Positions 34,010 through 43,289 are shown, counted from the first letter of the stretch. The stretch is 45,191 bases of DNA from Marinomonas arctica (GCF_003259225.1 NZ_QHJF01000020.1:1-45191); one strand, 5' to 3'. Notes: a model not told the origin generated them from the letters alone. A program made the numbers and translations.

Positions 34010-34702
34010 ATGAGTACCAATATACGTGTCGTAATTGCCGAAGATGATTTGCAGATTGCGGAAATTCAGAAACGCTTTTTAGAGCGCATAGAGGGCTTCG
34101 AATTGGTTGGTTTGGCTCATGGTCTTGAAGAGGCTCGAGATCTAGTCGACATATTAAAACCTGAGCTTTTGCTTTTAGATGTTCAGTTTCCCAAAGGCAA
34201 TGGGCTGGAATTGCTGCGCGATCTTCGCGCTAATCACTGTGCGACGGATGTGATTTTGATTACCGCTGCGCGCGAGATTGATACCCTTCGAGCGGCTTTG
34301 CATGGCGGTATATTTGATTATATTTTAAAGCCCTTAGTATTCGAGCGACTCAAAGAAGCCCTTGCGAATTATGCGCTGCATCTGGAAAAACTTCATGGGA
34401 TGAGCACTCTGGTGCAAACCGAGGTAGACCGTTTGCTGCCACGAGGTCAACACCCTTCCTCGGCGCCAGTGGCTTCGCCATTACCAAAAGGCGTCGATGC
34501 GCTTACCTTAGCCAAGGTTATTGAGGTGATTCATGAGACAAATACGCCTCTTAATGCCGAGGAAGTGGGCAAACAAATCAACGCCAGTCGAACCACTGCA
34601 AGACGCTATTTAGAGCACTTGGTGAGCCGTGGGGAGCTGACCGCAGAAGTCAGTTACGGCACGGTTGGTCGCCCAGAAAGGCGCTATCAAAAAATAAGAT
34701 AA
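34010..34702 (+). CDS. CitB/DcuR-family response regulator
   Basis: A 230-residue regulator. Receiver domain 5-125 (VVIAEDD, phospho-acceptor in LLLLDVQFP, KPLVFERLK) and a C-terminal helix-turn-helix (LNAEEVGKQINASRTTARRY) of the CitB type. ATG 34010 is preferred over the in-frame upstream start at 33917, which overlaps the kinase; CAGGAGTGA precedes it. Expected to activate the divergent tctCBA operon when citrate-like substrates are present. Confidence 0.92.
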   Translation: MSTNIRVVIAEDDLQIAEIQKRFLERIEGFELVGLAHGLEEARDLVDILKPELLLLDVQFPKGNGLELLRDLRANHCATDVILITAAREIDTLRAALHGGIFDYILKPLVFERLKEALANYALHLEKLHGMSTLVQTEVDRLLPRGQHPSSAPVASPLPKGVDALTLAKVIEVIHETNTPLNAEEVGKQINASRTTARRYLEHLVSRGELTAEVSYGTVGRPERRYQKIR

Positions 34703-34824
34703 CTGTCAGGCTCAGTCTAAACAGGTATAATGAAAAGGATTATCTTTTCTGGTTTTATATAATGGAACGTGGTTCAATTTCGTCTCTATTTCACCTCGAT
34801 AATCACATTGCTTTTATGTCCCGC

Positions 34825-34857
34825 CAAGCACTTTTTTATAAGGTGCTGCTTTTTTGT
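34825..34857 (+). terminator. rho-independent terminator of the kinase-regulator operon
   Basis: AGCAC (34827-34831) and GTGCT (34843-34847) pair, extended by T/A pairs towards the loop, followed by GCTTTTTTG. Confidence 0.65.
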
Positions 34858-34888
34858 CGGCCAAAGTTAGGTTTACTAAGGAATATCC

Positions 34889-36775
34889 ATGTTACGTTTT
34901 TTTGAAAAGTGGGTGTCTGCTTACCCAGACACAGATGCGATAAAAGCGCCTAAAACCTTATTTGCGTTCTGCCGCTACTACTCAAAAGGAGTAGAGATTC
35001 CGCTTTTGATTATGTCGTTATTAACCGCGACTATTGCCATTTTAGAAGTGACCTTGTTCAGCTTTATGGGGCAATTGGTGGACTGGTTGATCAACAAAGA
35101 TCCAGAGACCTTTTTTGCCGAAGAGGGTACGCATTTATTGTGGATGTCCTTGATGATTTTAGTGGTGATGCCGTTAGTGGCTTTTTTGCACTCGACCATT
35201 ATTCATCAAACCTTATTGGGTAATTACCCAATGCGTATTCGTTGGTTGTCGCACCATTATATTTTGCGTCAAAGCATGTCTTTCTTTCAGGACGAATTTG
35301 CTGGGCGTATCTCCACTAAGGTGATGCAAACCTCCCTTGCGGTTCGTGAAACCGTGATGAAGTTGTTGGATGTCTTGGTTTACATTGGGGTCTATTTCAT
35401 CTCCATGGTGGTGTTGATCGCGAAGGCCGATTACCGCCTGATGATTCCCATGTTGGGATGGTTAGTCTGTTATGTGCTGTTGCAACTGTATTTTGTGCCT
35501 AAGCTGAAAAAGGTTTCTGCCGAGCAGGCGGATGCTCGTTCTACCATGACAGGGCGAGTGGTAGACAGCTACAGTAATATTTCGACGGTAAAACTGTTTT
35601 CTCATCACCAACGTGAAGCAGACTATGCCAAAGAAGGCATGGATGGTTTTTTACAAACGGTTTATAAGCAAATGCGCTTGGTTACCATGCTCAGCGTAGG
35701 CGTGCAAACCTGTAACTATGTGTTGGCATTTTCCGTGGCGGCGTTGTCTATTTGGTTGTGGACGGGCAGCATTATCAGTGTTGGCGCGATTGCCATTGCG
35801 GTCAGTTTAGCACTGAGATTGAATGGTATGTCGCAATGGATTATGTGGGAAATCAGTGCCCTGTTTGAAAACATCGGCATGGTTAACGACGGCATGAAAA
35901 CCTTGTCTCGAGCCATTGAGATAGAGGACAAGCCCAACGCGCCGGCTTTATCTGTGCCAAACGGTATGATTGAGTACGATGCGGTGAATTTTCATTATGG
36001 CAAACAAGATAGCAAGGTCATTGAAAACCTGAAATTGTCTATTAAAGCAGGTGAAAAGGTTGGTCTTGTAGGGCGCTCTGGTGCGGGTAAATCGACCATT
36101 GTGAACTTGTTAATGCGCTTTCATGACATCGAATCCGGTCAAATTCGCATTGACGGGCAAGACATCAGTGCGGTTAAGCAAGACTCTTTGCGAGCGCAAA
36201 TTGGTATGGTGACGCAAGATACTTCCTTGTTGCACAGAACGGTGCGGGAAAATCTACTGTATGGTCGTCCCGATGCCACCGAAGAAGAGATGATTGCGGC
36301 AGCGAAAAAAGCCGAAGCTCACGAGTTCATTCAGGAGCTAACCGACCCGTTTGGTAATTCTGGCTACGATGCCATGGTAGGCGAGCGTGGGATCAAGTTG
36401 TCTGGTGGTCAGCGTCAGCGTATTGCCATTGCTCGTGTCTTGCTAAAAGACGCGCCTTTGTTGATTTTAGACGAAGCGACGTCGGCATTGGATTCGGAAG
36501 TGGAAGCCGCTATTCAGGACAGTTTGTACAAATTGATGCAGGGCAAAACGGTTATCGCCATTGCTCATCGCTTGTCGACTATTGCGGCCATGGATCGTTT
36601 GATTGTGTTGGACAAAGGCAACATTGTAGAACAGGGCAGTCATGAAGAGTTGATTCAGCATGCGGGGATTTACGCGTCACTGTGGGCGCATCAGACCGGC
36701 GGCTTCTTAGCAGAGGATATTGATTTAGACGAGGTTGATCTGGATGCGATTAAGCAAGAAGAGCCAATCAAATAA
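34889..36775 (+). CDS. ABC exporter with fused membrane and ATPase domains
   Basis: A 628-residue half-transporter. Residues 35-330 hold six helices of the type I exporter domain; 350-600 hold the nucleotide-binding domain with Walker A GRSGAGKST, the signature LSGGQRQRIAIAR, Walker B LLILDEATSALDS and the switch His in AIAHRLSTI. AAGGAATATCC precedes the ATG. As one half it must dimerise. It is followed 36 bases later by an SMR pump, so both may form an efflux operon. The substrate is unknown; such proteins export drugs, lipids or peptides. Confidence 0.93.
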   Translation: MLRFFEKWVSAYPDTDAIKAPKTLFAFCRYYSKGVEIPLLIMSLLTATIAILEVTLFSFMGQLVDWLINKDPETFFAEEGTHLLWMSLMILVVMPLVAFLHSTIIHQTLLGNYPMRIRWLSHHYILRQSMSFFQDEFAGRISTKVMQTSLAVRETVMKLLDVLVYIGVYFISMVVLIAKADYRLMIPMLGWLVCYVLLQLYFVPKLKKVSAEQADARSTMTGRVVDSYSNISTVKLFSHHQREADYAKEGMDGFLQTVYKQMRLVTMLSVGVQTCNYVLAFSVAALSIWLWTGSIISVGAIAIAVSLALRLNGMSQWIMWEISALFENIGMVNDGMKTLSRAIEIEDKPNAPALSVPNGMIEYDAVNFHYGKQDSKVIENLKLSIKAGEKVGLVGRSGAGKSTIVNLLMRFHDIESGQIRIDGQDISAVKQDSLRAQIGMVTQDTSLLHRTVRENLLYGRPDATEEEMIAAAKKAEAHEFIQELTDPFGNSGYDAMVGERGIKLSGGQRQRIAIARVLLKDAPLLILDEATSALDSEVEAAIQDSLYKLMQGKTVIAIAHRLSTIAAMDRLIVLDKGNIVEQGSHEELIQHAGIYASLWAHQTGGFLAEDIDLDEVDLDAIKQEEPIK

Positions 36776-36810
36776 CCGTATTCGTTGAAAATCTAAGGCA
36801 GAGAAAGATC

Positions 36811-37140
36811 ATGACGTATTTAATTTTGTTTCTGGCGATATTGGCGGAAGTCATTGCCACCACGGCGTTAAAGGCGTCTGATTCTTTTACTAAATTGGGC
36901 CCTAGTATCGTGCTGGTTGTTGGTTATGGTGTGTCCTTTTATCTGTTAACCATTGTGATGCGCTCTATGCCCACGGGCGTGACGTACGCGATTTGGTCCG
37001 GTTTAGGGATTGTGTTGATTTCGGTATTTGGTTATTTGTTTAATCATGAAAAACTCGACTTGGCGGCTTGCCTTGGCATGTCCCTGATTGTCGCTGGTGT
37101 GGTAGTGATTAATGTCTTCTCTAAAACGGTAAGCCATTAA
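36811..37140 (+). CDS. small multidrug resistance (SMR) family transporter
   Basis: A 109-residue protein with four transmembrane helices. The essential Glu of helix 1 is E13 in ILAEVIATTALKAS, and VTYAIWSGLGIVLIS is the conserved helix 3. It works as an antiparallel dimer exchanging protons for cationic drugs or guanidinium-type compounds. It is probably cotranscribed with the ABC exporter, with a strong terminator downstream. Confidence 0.93.
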   Translation: MTYLILFLAILAEVIATTALKASDSFTKLGPSIVLVVGYGVSFYLLTIVMRSMPTGVTYAIWSGLGIVLISVFGYLFNHEKLDLAACLGMSLIVAGVVVINVFSKTVSH

Positions 37141-37199
37141 AATACAGCCAAGCCGTTGCTGTGTTTATAAAGACAATCGTGCACGGCAAGTAGGAAAGC

Positions 37200-37241
37200 A
37201 AAAAAATCCCTCGTTGATCTTGGTCAGCGAGGGATTTTTTT
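37200..37241. terminator. rho-independent terminator, bidirectional
   Basis: AAATCCCTCG (37204-37213) pairs perfectly with CGAGGGATTT (37228-37237), with TTGA/TCAG extending the stem, A run before and T run after. It closes both the SMR operon and the minus-strand binding-protein gene. Confidence 0.9.
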
Positions 37242-37269
37242 ACATCTTTTGAGGCGGTTAAACGCGTAA

Positions 37270-38136
37270 TTACAATGCGTCAGTGATTTCTTTGATTTGC
37301 ATGTTAAGGCTTTGCAAGCCATTGCCTGACAAGTACCAAAGTTTAGGTGATAAATACGCGACCTTGATGGATTGACCACCTTGAGCGGCTAAATCGGCTT
37401 TGAGCTTTTCAATATCGAGTGCCTCTTTTGTGTTGCCAATGGCGGCACTGCGATCAATGATGAATAAAGTGGTGGGTGTCATCTCCGCCATGTCCTTTAT
37501 GGTAAGCGAGGTAAAGGTTCGAGTGCCACGTTGTTGAGGCTTCACATGGTCAGGAAGAGGGGACGTTGCTAAACCCAATAGCTGGGTTGCAATGGGTTCA
37601 TCGCGTAATCCAAAAGAACCATTGTTATGGGTAACAAACAGAACAGTGGGGGCCCCTTCTATCGCCATTTTGCTGGTTTCTATGTTTGTGTTCAACGCAG
37701 TAAGGGCCGTGTCTGCTGAGGCTTTAGCATCAAATAAAGCAGCCAGTGAGGTCACGTTGTTATGCAAGCTTTGCCAGTAATCATCACCAGAAGCGTCAAC
37801 TTGTTTCACCGTACTAACGGCTTCCAGTTCGGCTTTGCTGGCGGCTTGGCGACCGGTGATCACAACAATATCTGGGTTTAAGGCTTTTAGGGTCTCAATG
37901 TCTGGCGTCTTTAAGCCACCAACATCGGTATAACGTGCGTCTTTAAATTGCGTTAAATAATCCGGCAGCGTTTGTTTCGGGATGCCAACCACATGAGCCT
38001 CTAATCCAAGCGCCGCCATGGTGTCTAAGCTGCCAAGATCGAAGATGGCTGCCGTTGGTGAAGACGTTGCGGCTGTGCTGAGTTGGCTGAAAGCAACCAA
38101 GGTGCCAACGGCGAGTATTTTCCGTAAATTCATCAT
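37270..38136 (-). CDS. siderophore/iron ABC transporter substrate-binding protein
   Basis: A 288-residue periplasmic protein of the type III (helical-backbone) binding family, FatB/YclQ-like. Signal peptide residues 1-23 (ending LSTAA). Then AAIFDLGSLDTMAALGLEAH, LNPDIVVITGRQA and TLFIIDRSAAIG. The start is uncertain among ATG 38133, ATG 38136 and GTG 38142. The upstream Fur box indicates iron repression. No permease or ATPase gene is adjacent, so it must use a transporter encoded elsewhere. Confidence 0.87.
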   Translation of the reverse strand: MMNLRKILAVGTLVAFSQLSTAATSSPTAAIFDLGSLDTMAALGLEAHVVGIPKQTLPDYLTQFKDARYTDVGGLKTPDIETLKALNPDIVVITGRQAASKAELEAVSTVKQVDASGDDYWQSLHNNVTSLAALFDAKASADTALTALNTNIETSKMAIEGAPTVLFVTHNNGSFGLRDEPIATQLLGLATSPLPDHVKPQQRGTRTFTSLTIKDMAEMTPTTLFIIDRSAAIGNTKEALDIEKLKADLAAQGGQSIKVAYLSPKLWYLSGNGLQSLNMQIKEITDAL

Positions 38137-38166
38137 GTTCACAATTACCTATGTCCTGAAATAAAA

Positions 38167-38204
38167 ATAACCATTATCAACTTTTGATAATGGTTATCAT
38201 TGTC
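38167..38204 (-). promoter_or_regulatory. Fur box
   Basis: GATAATGGTTATCATTGTC (38186-38204) matches 15 of 19 of the Fur consensus GATAATGATAATCATTATC. ATAACCATTATCAA (38167-38180) repeats it inverted against TTGATAATGGTTAT (38184-38197). It lies 31 bases from the binding-protein start, in the promoter position for iron repression. Confidence 0.8.
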
Positions 38205-38269
38205 TCATTTTTAGCGGTGAGTTTCTTGACCATAAGTTGGCACGATGTGTTGCTCAATGTGAAACAAAA

Positions 38270-40027
38270 TTAATTGTCTTTGATTTTTCCCTTTTTATTG
38301 GCAAGCCACACGAATTGGTAAGGCATGAGTGTCACCTTGCCTAGATGATCTTCGTATACTTGTTCTGAGACGAGATCTGTCCAATCATCGGTGGCAATAA
38401 GATTGAGTTCAGACAAATTAAAGCTTTGCGGCTGATCCGTCATGTTATACACGGCAAACAGGCTTTGTCTTCGGTCTAAACTTTGGCGCCAGAAGGCGAA
38501 TAGATTTTCTCCCATATGCAATACATATTGAGTGGCATTGGGGTGAAAAGCCGGTTGAGCACGGCGAATTTTGGTTAATTTAGTGACACTCTGGAAGACT
38601 TTTTGATGATGCGTTGGCGTGTTTAAAACGTGTTCTAAATCTTCCATATCCCAAATATGTCGATTAATAGAGCGGAATTGACCGGTATTATCGACACGCT
38701 CTACATCGTTTTCGGTACCAAACAAGCTATGAATGTAAAAAGCGGGTACGCCTTCTAGCGCCATCATCACACCGGCGGCACACAGGAAACGCGCAAACTG
38801 CCATTGATCTGGTCCTTGTTGTGCTGAACCTGACAACGCGTTCCATAGGCTGATATTAATTTCATAGGGCTTGGCCTCTCCTTGCGGTGTGGTGCGAGAG
38901 CTGATTTTGCCACCAAAACGCTTCATGGTATTGATCAGCGTTTCTAGTTCCCATTCAGTCAGTAAGCCTTCTGTGGGGCGCAGGCCGATACCGTCGTGGG
39001 AAGCAATAAAGTTGAGGTACGTGGTACCTTGTTGTGCTGGAGTCATGCTCATTAGCCATTGTTTTAAATGGCGGCAATTGCCTGTCACCAAGCTATTGAT
39101 TAACAGCGGAGGTAAAGAAAAGTTGTAGATCAAATGGGCTTCATTGGCGTTGCCGAAGTAGGTTAAGTTTTCCTGATTCGGTATGTTGGTTTCGGTGATG
39201 ATCACGGCTTCTGGTGCATAATGTTCAATCAGTAAGCGCAACAGACGAATCATTTCGTGAGTCTGTGGTAAGTTGATGCAGCTGGTACCGGGAATCTTCC
39301 ATAAGAAAGCCACTGCGTCTAAACGAAACCAACGGATGCCTTTCTCCAGATACAGATGAATAATGCGCAAAAACTCCAGCAGGACATCGGGGTTTTCGAA
39401 GTTCAAATCAATTTGGTCATGACTAAAAGTACACCAAACGTATTTGGTGCCATTTTTGGTTTGCACTTCCCGCAGCAGTGGCGAAGTTCTGGGTCGAACA
39501 ACGGCACTTAAGTCCGCATTCGGGTCGGCCTCATAAAAAAAGCGTGAGCCGGGATCGACCCCCGCTTTGTAATTTTCAAACCACATGCTTCGGCTGGAGC
39601 AATGGTTAATCACCAGATCCCCCATGACCTTAAAGTCTTTTGATAAATTGACAATGTGAGCCCAGCGTCCACAGGATGGGTTAACGGTGGTGTAATCCAT
39701 CACGCTAAAACCATCGTCTGAGCTGTAGGGGAAAAAGGGCAATAAATGCACCGCAGAAATACAATCCGATAAGGTGCTTTTCACGAACTGGTGCAGTGTT
39801 TCCAATGGTGCTTCTTCTTTTCTTCGTAAGGTATCCGCATAGGTAATCAGCATGATGTCTGACTGATCCCACAGGTTTCTATGGGGACGAGGGGATTCCG
39901 TCGCAGGATCGAGCTGAAAGGTGGTTAGGCATTTCTGAGCAAGCTCTTTGTGATCTAAGTTCGGGTAAATGACGTGTAAATGAGCAATGATTCGCTGCTC
40001 TAAGGGCGATAAAGGCGCATTTTCCAT
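38270..40027 (-). CDS. GH13_18 glycoside phosphorylase, probably glucosylglycerate phosphorylase
   Basis: A 585-residue enzyme of the sucrose phosphorylase subfamily. The catalytic nucleophile Asp is in RWFRLDAVAFLWK, the acid/base Glu in VIITETNIPNQEN and the third Asp in FIASHDGIGLRP; HLLPFFPYSSDDGFSVMDY is the conserved substrate loop. It lies downstream of gpgS and a gpgP-like phosphatase on the same strand, which makes glucosylglycerate a much more likely substrate than sucrose. It would recover glucose-1-phosphate and glycerate when the solute is no longer needed. Specificity is inferred from context. Confidence 0.85.
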   Translation of the reverse strand: MENAPLSPLEQRIIAHLHVIYPNLDHKELAQKCLTTFQLDPATESPRPHRNLWDQSDIMLITYADTLRRKEEAPLETLHQFVKSTLSDCISAVHLLPFFPYSSDDGFSVMDYTTVNPSCGRWAHIVNLSKDFKVMGDLVINHCSSRSMWFENYKAGVDPGSRFFYEADPNADLSAVVRPRTSPLLREVQTKNGTKYVWCTFSHDQIDLNFENPDVLLEFLRIIHLYLEKGIRWFRLDAVAFLWKIPGTSCINLPQTHEMIRLLRLLIEHYAPEAVIITETNIPNQENLTYFGNANEAHLIYNFSLPPLLINSLVTGNCRHLKQWLMSMTPAQQGTTYLNFIASHDGIGLRPTEGLLTEWELETLINTMKRFGGKISSRTTPQGEAKPYEINISLWNALSGSAQQGPDQWQFARFLCAAGVMMALEGVPAFYIHSLFGTENDVERVDNTGQFRSINRHIWDMEDLEHVLNTPTHHQKVFQSVTKLTKIRRAQPAFHPNATQYVLHMGENLFAFWRQSLDRRQSLFAVYNMTDQPQSFNLSELNLIATDDWTDLVSEQVYEDHLGKVTLMPYQFVWLANKKGKIKDN

Positions 40028-40061
40028 GGTTACCTACTTATGTCTTGTTGAGTGAAAACCA

Positions 40062-40093
40062 CGTAAAGACGTCGACAAGGACGACGCTTTACG
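40062..40093 (-). other. hairpins between gpgS and the phosphorylase gene
   Basis: CGTAAAG (40062-40068) pairs perfectly with CTTTACG (40087-40093), and GCCACC (40118-40123) with GGTGGC (40132-40137). They lie in the 125-base gap of the operon. No T tract follows on the minus strand, so they look like mRNA stability or processing elements rather than terminators. Confidence 0.5.
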
Positions 40094-40152
40094 TTGACAG
40101 GGCGAATTCTGTTTAGGGCCACCGTTTTGCGGGTGGCTATTTTTACGCTGTG

Positions 40153-41382
40153 TTATTTTTTCGGTCCGTATTGAGCCATATCCAATTCAACCGCTTGGGC
40201 GAGTTGGCTCATCACACCTGGGAAAGCGCTGACGACACGGTTCCAGCTTGGAATAAAGGGCGTTTCCATTGGGTTGTCTAGATATTGGTTGCCCGCTTTC
40301 ATGATGTTACTGGCAAACAATTCAACCGCTTGTTCTTCGGTATGAACATCTAATTTTAGACCATTTATTTCCGCATCGTTTTTGTAGGTTTCAATGAAAT
40401 CCAGTGCAACGCGATAATAGGTGGCCTTAATGGTACGGAAGGTTTCTTGATTGAAAATAGTGCCATTGGTCGCGAGTTTTCTAAAAATCGCTTTGGTAAT
40501 GTCGATGGACATTTTTGACAAACCGCCATCGTCATTGTCGGCCGATAGGTCTTGGTGTTTATGATCGTAAATGTCGGCAATATCGACCTGACACAAACGG
40601 TTGGTCGAGTAGTTGCGGTACATTTCACTGAGTACGCCAATTTCAAGCCCCCAATCACTCGGAATACGAAGGTCTGTCATCACATCACGACGGAACGAAA
40701 ACTCCCCCGCTAATGGATAACGGTAGCTGTCTAAGTAATCCAGATAATCTAAATGACCGAAGACTTTTTTGAGGGAGCACAGCAGCGGTGTAACCAGTAA
40801 ACGGCTGACGCGGCCGTTCATCTTGCCATTGGCGGCACGAGCATAAAAACCCTTACAGAATTCGTAGTTAAAATTCGGATTGGCAACGGGGTAAATCAGT
40901 CGCGCCAGCAGCTCTCTGTCGTAAGTGACAATATCACAGTCGTGCATGGCGATGGATTCGGCTTTGCCAGCCGCTAGGTTGTACCCCATGCAAAACCAAA
41001 CATTGCGACCTTTGCCTGGATCCGAAGGTGAAAGGTGTTCGCCCTTTAAGACGTTATCGATTTCTCGTAAACGTGGGCCATCGTTCCATAGCACCTTGAC
41101 GTTTTGTGGTAACACACTGAAAAACTCAAGCGCATGTCGGTATTGTTCTTCCGTAGCACGGTCCAATCCGATCACGATTTCAGACAAATAAGGTACTTGC
41201 TGTAAATGCTTGAGAATATTCGGCATGGCGTCTGTTTCCAGCTCGGAATACAGACAAGGCAGGATAAGTGACATGGGCCGCGTTTTTGCGAACTCACACA
41301 GTTCTTTTTCCATTTCTTCTAACGGGCGGTGTGCCAGATTGTGAAGTGTGGTGATGATACCGTTTTGATGAAAATCGCCCAT
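40153..41382 (-). CDS. gpgS: glucosyl-3-phosphoglycerate synthase (GT81)
   Basis: A 409-residue glycosyltransferase that joins glucose from an NDP-glucose to 3-phosphoglycerate. The N-terminal part has SLILPCLYSELET and VIGLDRATEEQYRHA; the metal-binding DxD-type motif is in AMHDCDIVTYDRELL; RYPLAGEFSFRRDV and DWGLEIGVLSEMYRN bind the acceptor. It is followed by the phosphorylase and preceded, 53 bases away, by a phosphatase, forming the glucosylglycerate pathway. The product is a compatible solute for salt stress or nitrogen limitation. Confidence 0.92.
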   Translation of the reverse strand: MGDFHQNGIITTLHNLAHRPLEEMEKELCEFAKTRPMSLILPCLYSELETDAMPNILKHLQQVPYLSEIVIGLDRATEEQYRHALEFFSVLPQNVKVLWNDGPRLREIDNVLKGEHLSPSDPGKGRNVWFCMGYNLAAGKAESIAMHDCDIVTYDRELLARLIYPVANPNFNYEFCKGFYARAANGKMNGRVSRLLVTPLLCSLKKVFGHLDYLDYLDSYRYPLAGEFSFRRDVMTDLRIPSDWGLEIGVLSEMYRNYSTNRLCQVDIADIYDHKHQDLSADNDDGGLSKMSIDITKAIFRKLATNGTIFNQETFRTIKATYYRVALDFIETYKNDAEINGLKLDVHTEEQAVELFASNIMKAGNQYLDNPMETPFIPSWNRVVSAFPGVMSQLAQAVELDMAQYGPKK

Positions 41383-41435
41383 GTTATTTCTCCTAGTTTC
41401 AAAATGACTATTGGTATTATTTTTTGTGTCTGGAT

Positions 41436-42257
41436 CTACAAAATACCTTGCTTGGTTAACGCTAAATTAATGGCTTGCGCCCATCCTTCAGGACCGTAGG
41501 CATCGCTCAACCACGCATCGCTGCGGTTAGGAATTTCTGGCGGAGCATGCACGGGCGAGCGAATCACCACAGGAATATCGGCTTTACTCAACATGCCGAC
41601 ATCGTTCTCGCCATCGCCTAGCGCCATGGTTGTAATCTCTTCATCGCTTTGCTCGGCGTATACCGCTTTTAGCCATAACATGGCGTTGGCTTTGTCGCAG
41701 TTTTTTCCCATTAAATGCGCAAAACGGCCACCTTTTTGCACTTGAACATCAAACTTGGCAAGATCGTCACGGAAAATGCGCAATGCAAGATTGGAATCTG
41801 TCCACACCATCGGCTCAGTAAACTCGCGCTGCATGGCGAGTTTGGCGTTGGTTTCGTTTAATCCGGTCAGAGCAACCAGCTCTTGCCACGTCATGTCACT
41901 AAAGCGTTTAAAGGTGTATTGATCTTGTTTATCGTTCGTCAACGCGATGAGCTCGGCGCGCTTTGGCCCAAATGACTTGCGCCAGTACTCGCCACAATCT
42001 TCTAACGTCTCGTTCACCGTGAGCGTTAAATGCTTCGGGATGTATACGGCAGACCCGTTTTCTACGATAAATGGGTCTTGGTGATTGAGTGCTTTTCTCA
42101 GCGCTACAAGCTCCATAAACGTCTTGCTGGTATTGATCACACAGGGAATAGAAAAGGTCTTTAAAGACTGCATAGCCGCTTGCGCCGGCTGAAAGCTGTA
42201 GGTGTGATGATCGAGTAAGGTGCCATCCAAATCGGTAAAAATTAAAAGCGTTGTCAT
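41436..42257 (-). CDS. gpgP: glucosyl/mannosyl-3-phosphoglycerate phosphatase (HAD-IIB)
   Basis: A 273-residue HAD phosphatase. Motif I is IFTDLDGTLLDHHTY, motif II is in VINTSKTFMELV, and motif IV is ALGDGENDVGML. The FIVENGSAVYIP stretch is the family mark of mannosyl-3-phosphoglycerate phosphatases. Next to gpgS it should act on glucosyl-3-phosphoglycerate to give glucosylglycerate. It is the first gene of the operon and is divergent from a DMT permease. The symbol is by context. Confidence 0.87.
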   Translation of the reverse strand: MTTLLIFTDLDGTLLDHHTYSFQPAQAAMQSLKTFSIPCVINTSKTFMELVALRKALNHQDPFIVENGSAVYIPKHLTLTVNETLEDCGEYWRKSFGPKRAELIALTNDKQDQYTFKRFSDMTWQELVALTGLNETNAKLAMQREFTEPMVWTDSNLALRIFRDDLAKFDVQVQKGGRFAHLMGKNCDKANAMLWLKAVYAEQSDEEITTMALGDGENDVGMLSKADIPVVIRSPVHAPPEIPNRSDAWLSDAYGPEGWAQAINLALTKQGIL

Positions 42258-42395
42258 ATCGATTCCTTCTTGGGTCCATCAAAATACCACTGGTGGACGT
42301 TAGTCATAGTCTTGCAAATCTGGTGCCAGTGCGTAACAGTGGCGCTTTACTTACGAGGTACATGCCCAAGACTAACTGGGCTAATAAACAACTAT

Positions 42396-43289
42396 ATGAC
42401 AACTTTGCTACGGTTATGTGTCTTGGTGATTCTGGCTTTGTTGGCCTTCGCAGCCAACTCGGTATTGTGCCGTCTTGCGCTCAACGGCGGTCTGATTGAT
42501 CCGACGCAATTCACCGCTTGGCGCCTGCTGAGTGGCGCTGTGACCTTGGTCTTACTCTGTGTCTTGTCGTCGCTAACAAAGCCGCGTGGTGATTTGAAAA
42601 CCGCCTGGCTAGAGGGTAGTTGGTTATCGGCGCTTGCGTTGTTTATTTACGCGTTAGGGTTTTCTTATGCCTACGTTACTTTATCGACTGGAATGGGCGC
42701 TTTGATCCTCTTTGGTGCCGTGCAACTGACTTTGATCTCATTGGCTGTCAGGGCAGGGCAACAGCTGGTTTGGTTAGAATGGTTAGGGCTAACGATCGCC
42801 TTTGGCGGCTTTGTTTATTTGGTGCTTCCGACCTTGTCGTCACCTTCTGTATTGGGCTTTGTCTTAATGACGTTAGCGGGCATGGCATGGGGTGTGTACA
42901 CATGGCGAGGCAAGGTATCAACTAAGCCGCTGCTTACCACCACGTCAAACTTTGTTCGAACCCTTCCTATGTTGCTGATTACCTTGCTGATTGTGTATAT
43001 CAGCACTGAACCTGCGCCAAGCGCCCAGCTTAAAGGCATTATCCTCGCTATTACATCGGGCGCGATCATGTCCGGACTCGGCTACGCCATCTGGTACGCT
43101 GTGTTGCCTTATCTTAGTGCTTCGGCCGCTGCGGTCTTACAGCTGTTAGTCCCCATCATCGCCACCATCGGCGGCATCATCTTCGCCAATGAATCCATCA
43201 CCTTACACCTCATCATCGCCACATCAAGCGTCCTAGGCGGCGTGTTATTAGTCATCCTTGCCAGAAACAGAATACGTAGAAACGCCTAG
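42396..43289 (+). CDS. DMT-superfamily (EamA) permease
   Basis: A 297-residue membrane protein of ten predicted helices in two EamA repeats (residues 5-140 and 150-290). Typical stretches are LLAFAANSVLCRLALNGGLI and YLSASAAAVLQLLVPIIATI. ATG 42396 is preferred: the upstream in-frame extension to 42270 would add an unlikely lead. Members export amino acids or other metabolites. It is divergent from the glucosylglycerate operon but not clearly linked to it. Confidence 0.88.
   Translation: MTTLLRLCVLVILALLAFAANSVLCRLALNGGLIDPTQFTAWRLLSGAVTLVLLCVLSSLTKPRGDLKTAWLEGSWLSALALFIYALGFSYAYVTLSTGMGALILFGAVQLTLISLAVRAGQQLVWLEWLGLTIAFGGFVYLVLPTLSSPSVLGFVLMTLAGMAWGVYTWRGKVSTKPLLTTTSNFVRTLPMLLITLLIVYISTEPAPSAQLKGIILAITSGAIMSGLGYAIWYAVLPYLSASAAAVLQLLVPIIATIGGIIFANESITLHLIIATSSVLGGVLLVILARNRIRRNA

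Noticed and set aside
42270..42395. In-frame extension of the DMT permease upstream of 42396
   Set aside because: The added 42 residues are cysteine- and tryptophan-rich, unlike permease leads, and overlap the promoter region shared with the divergent operon.
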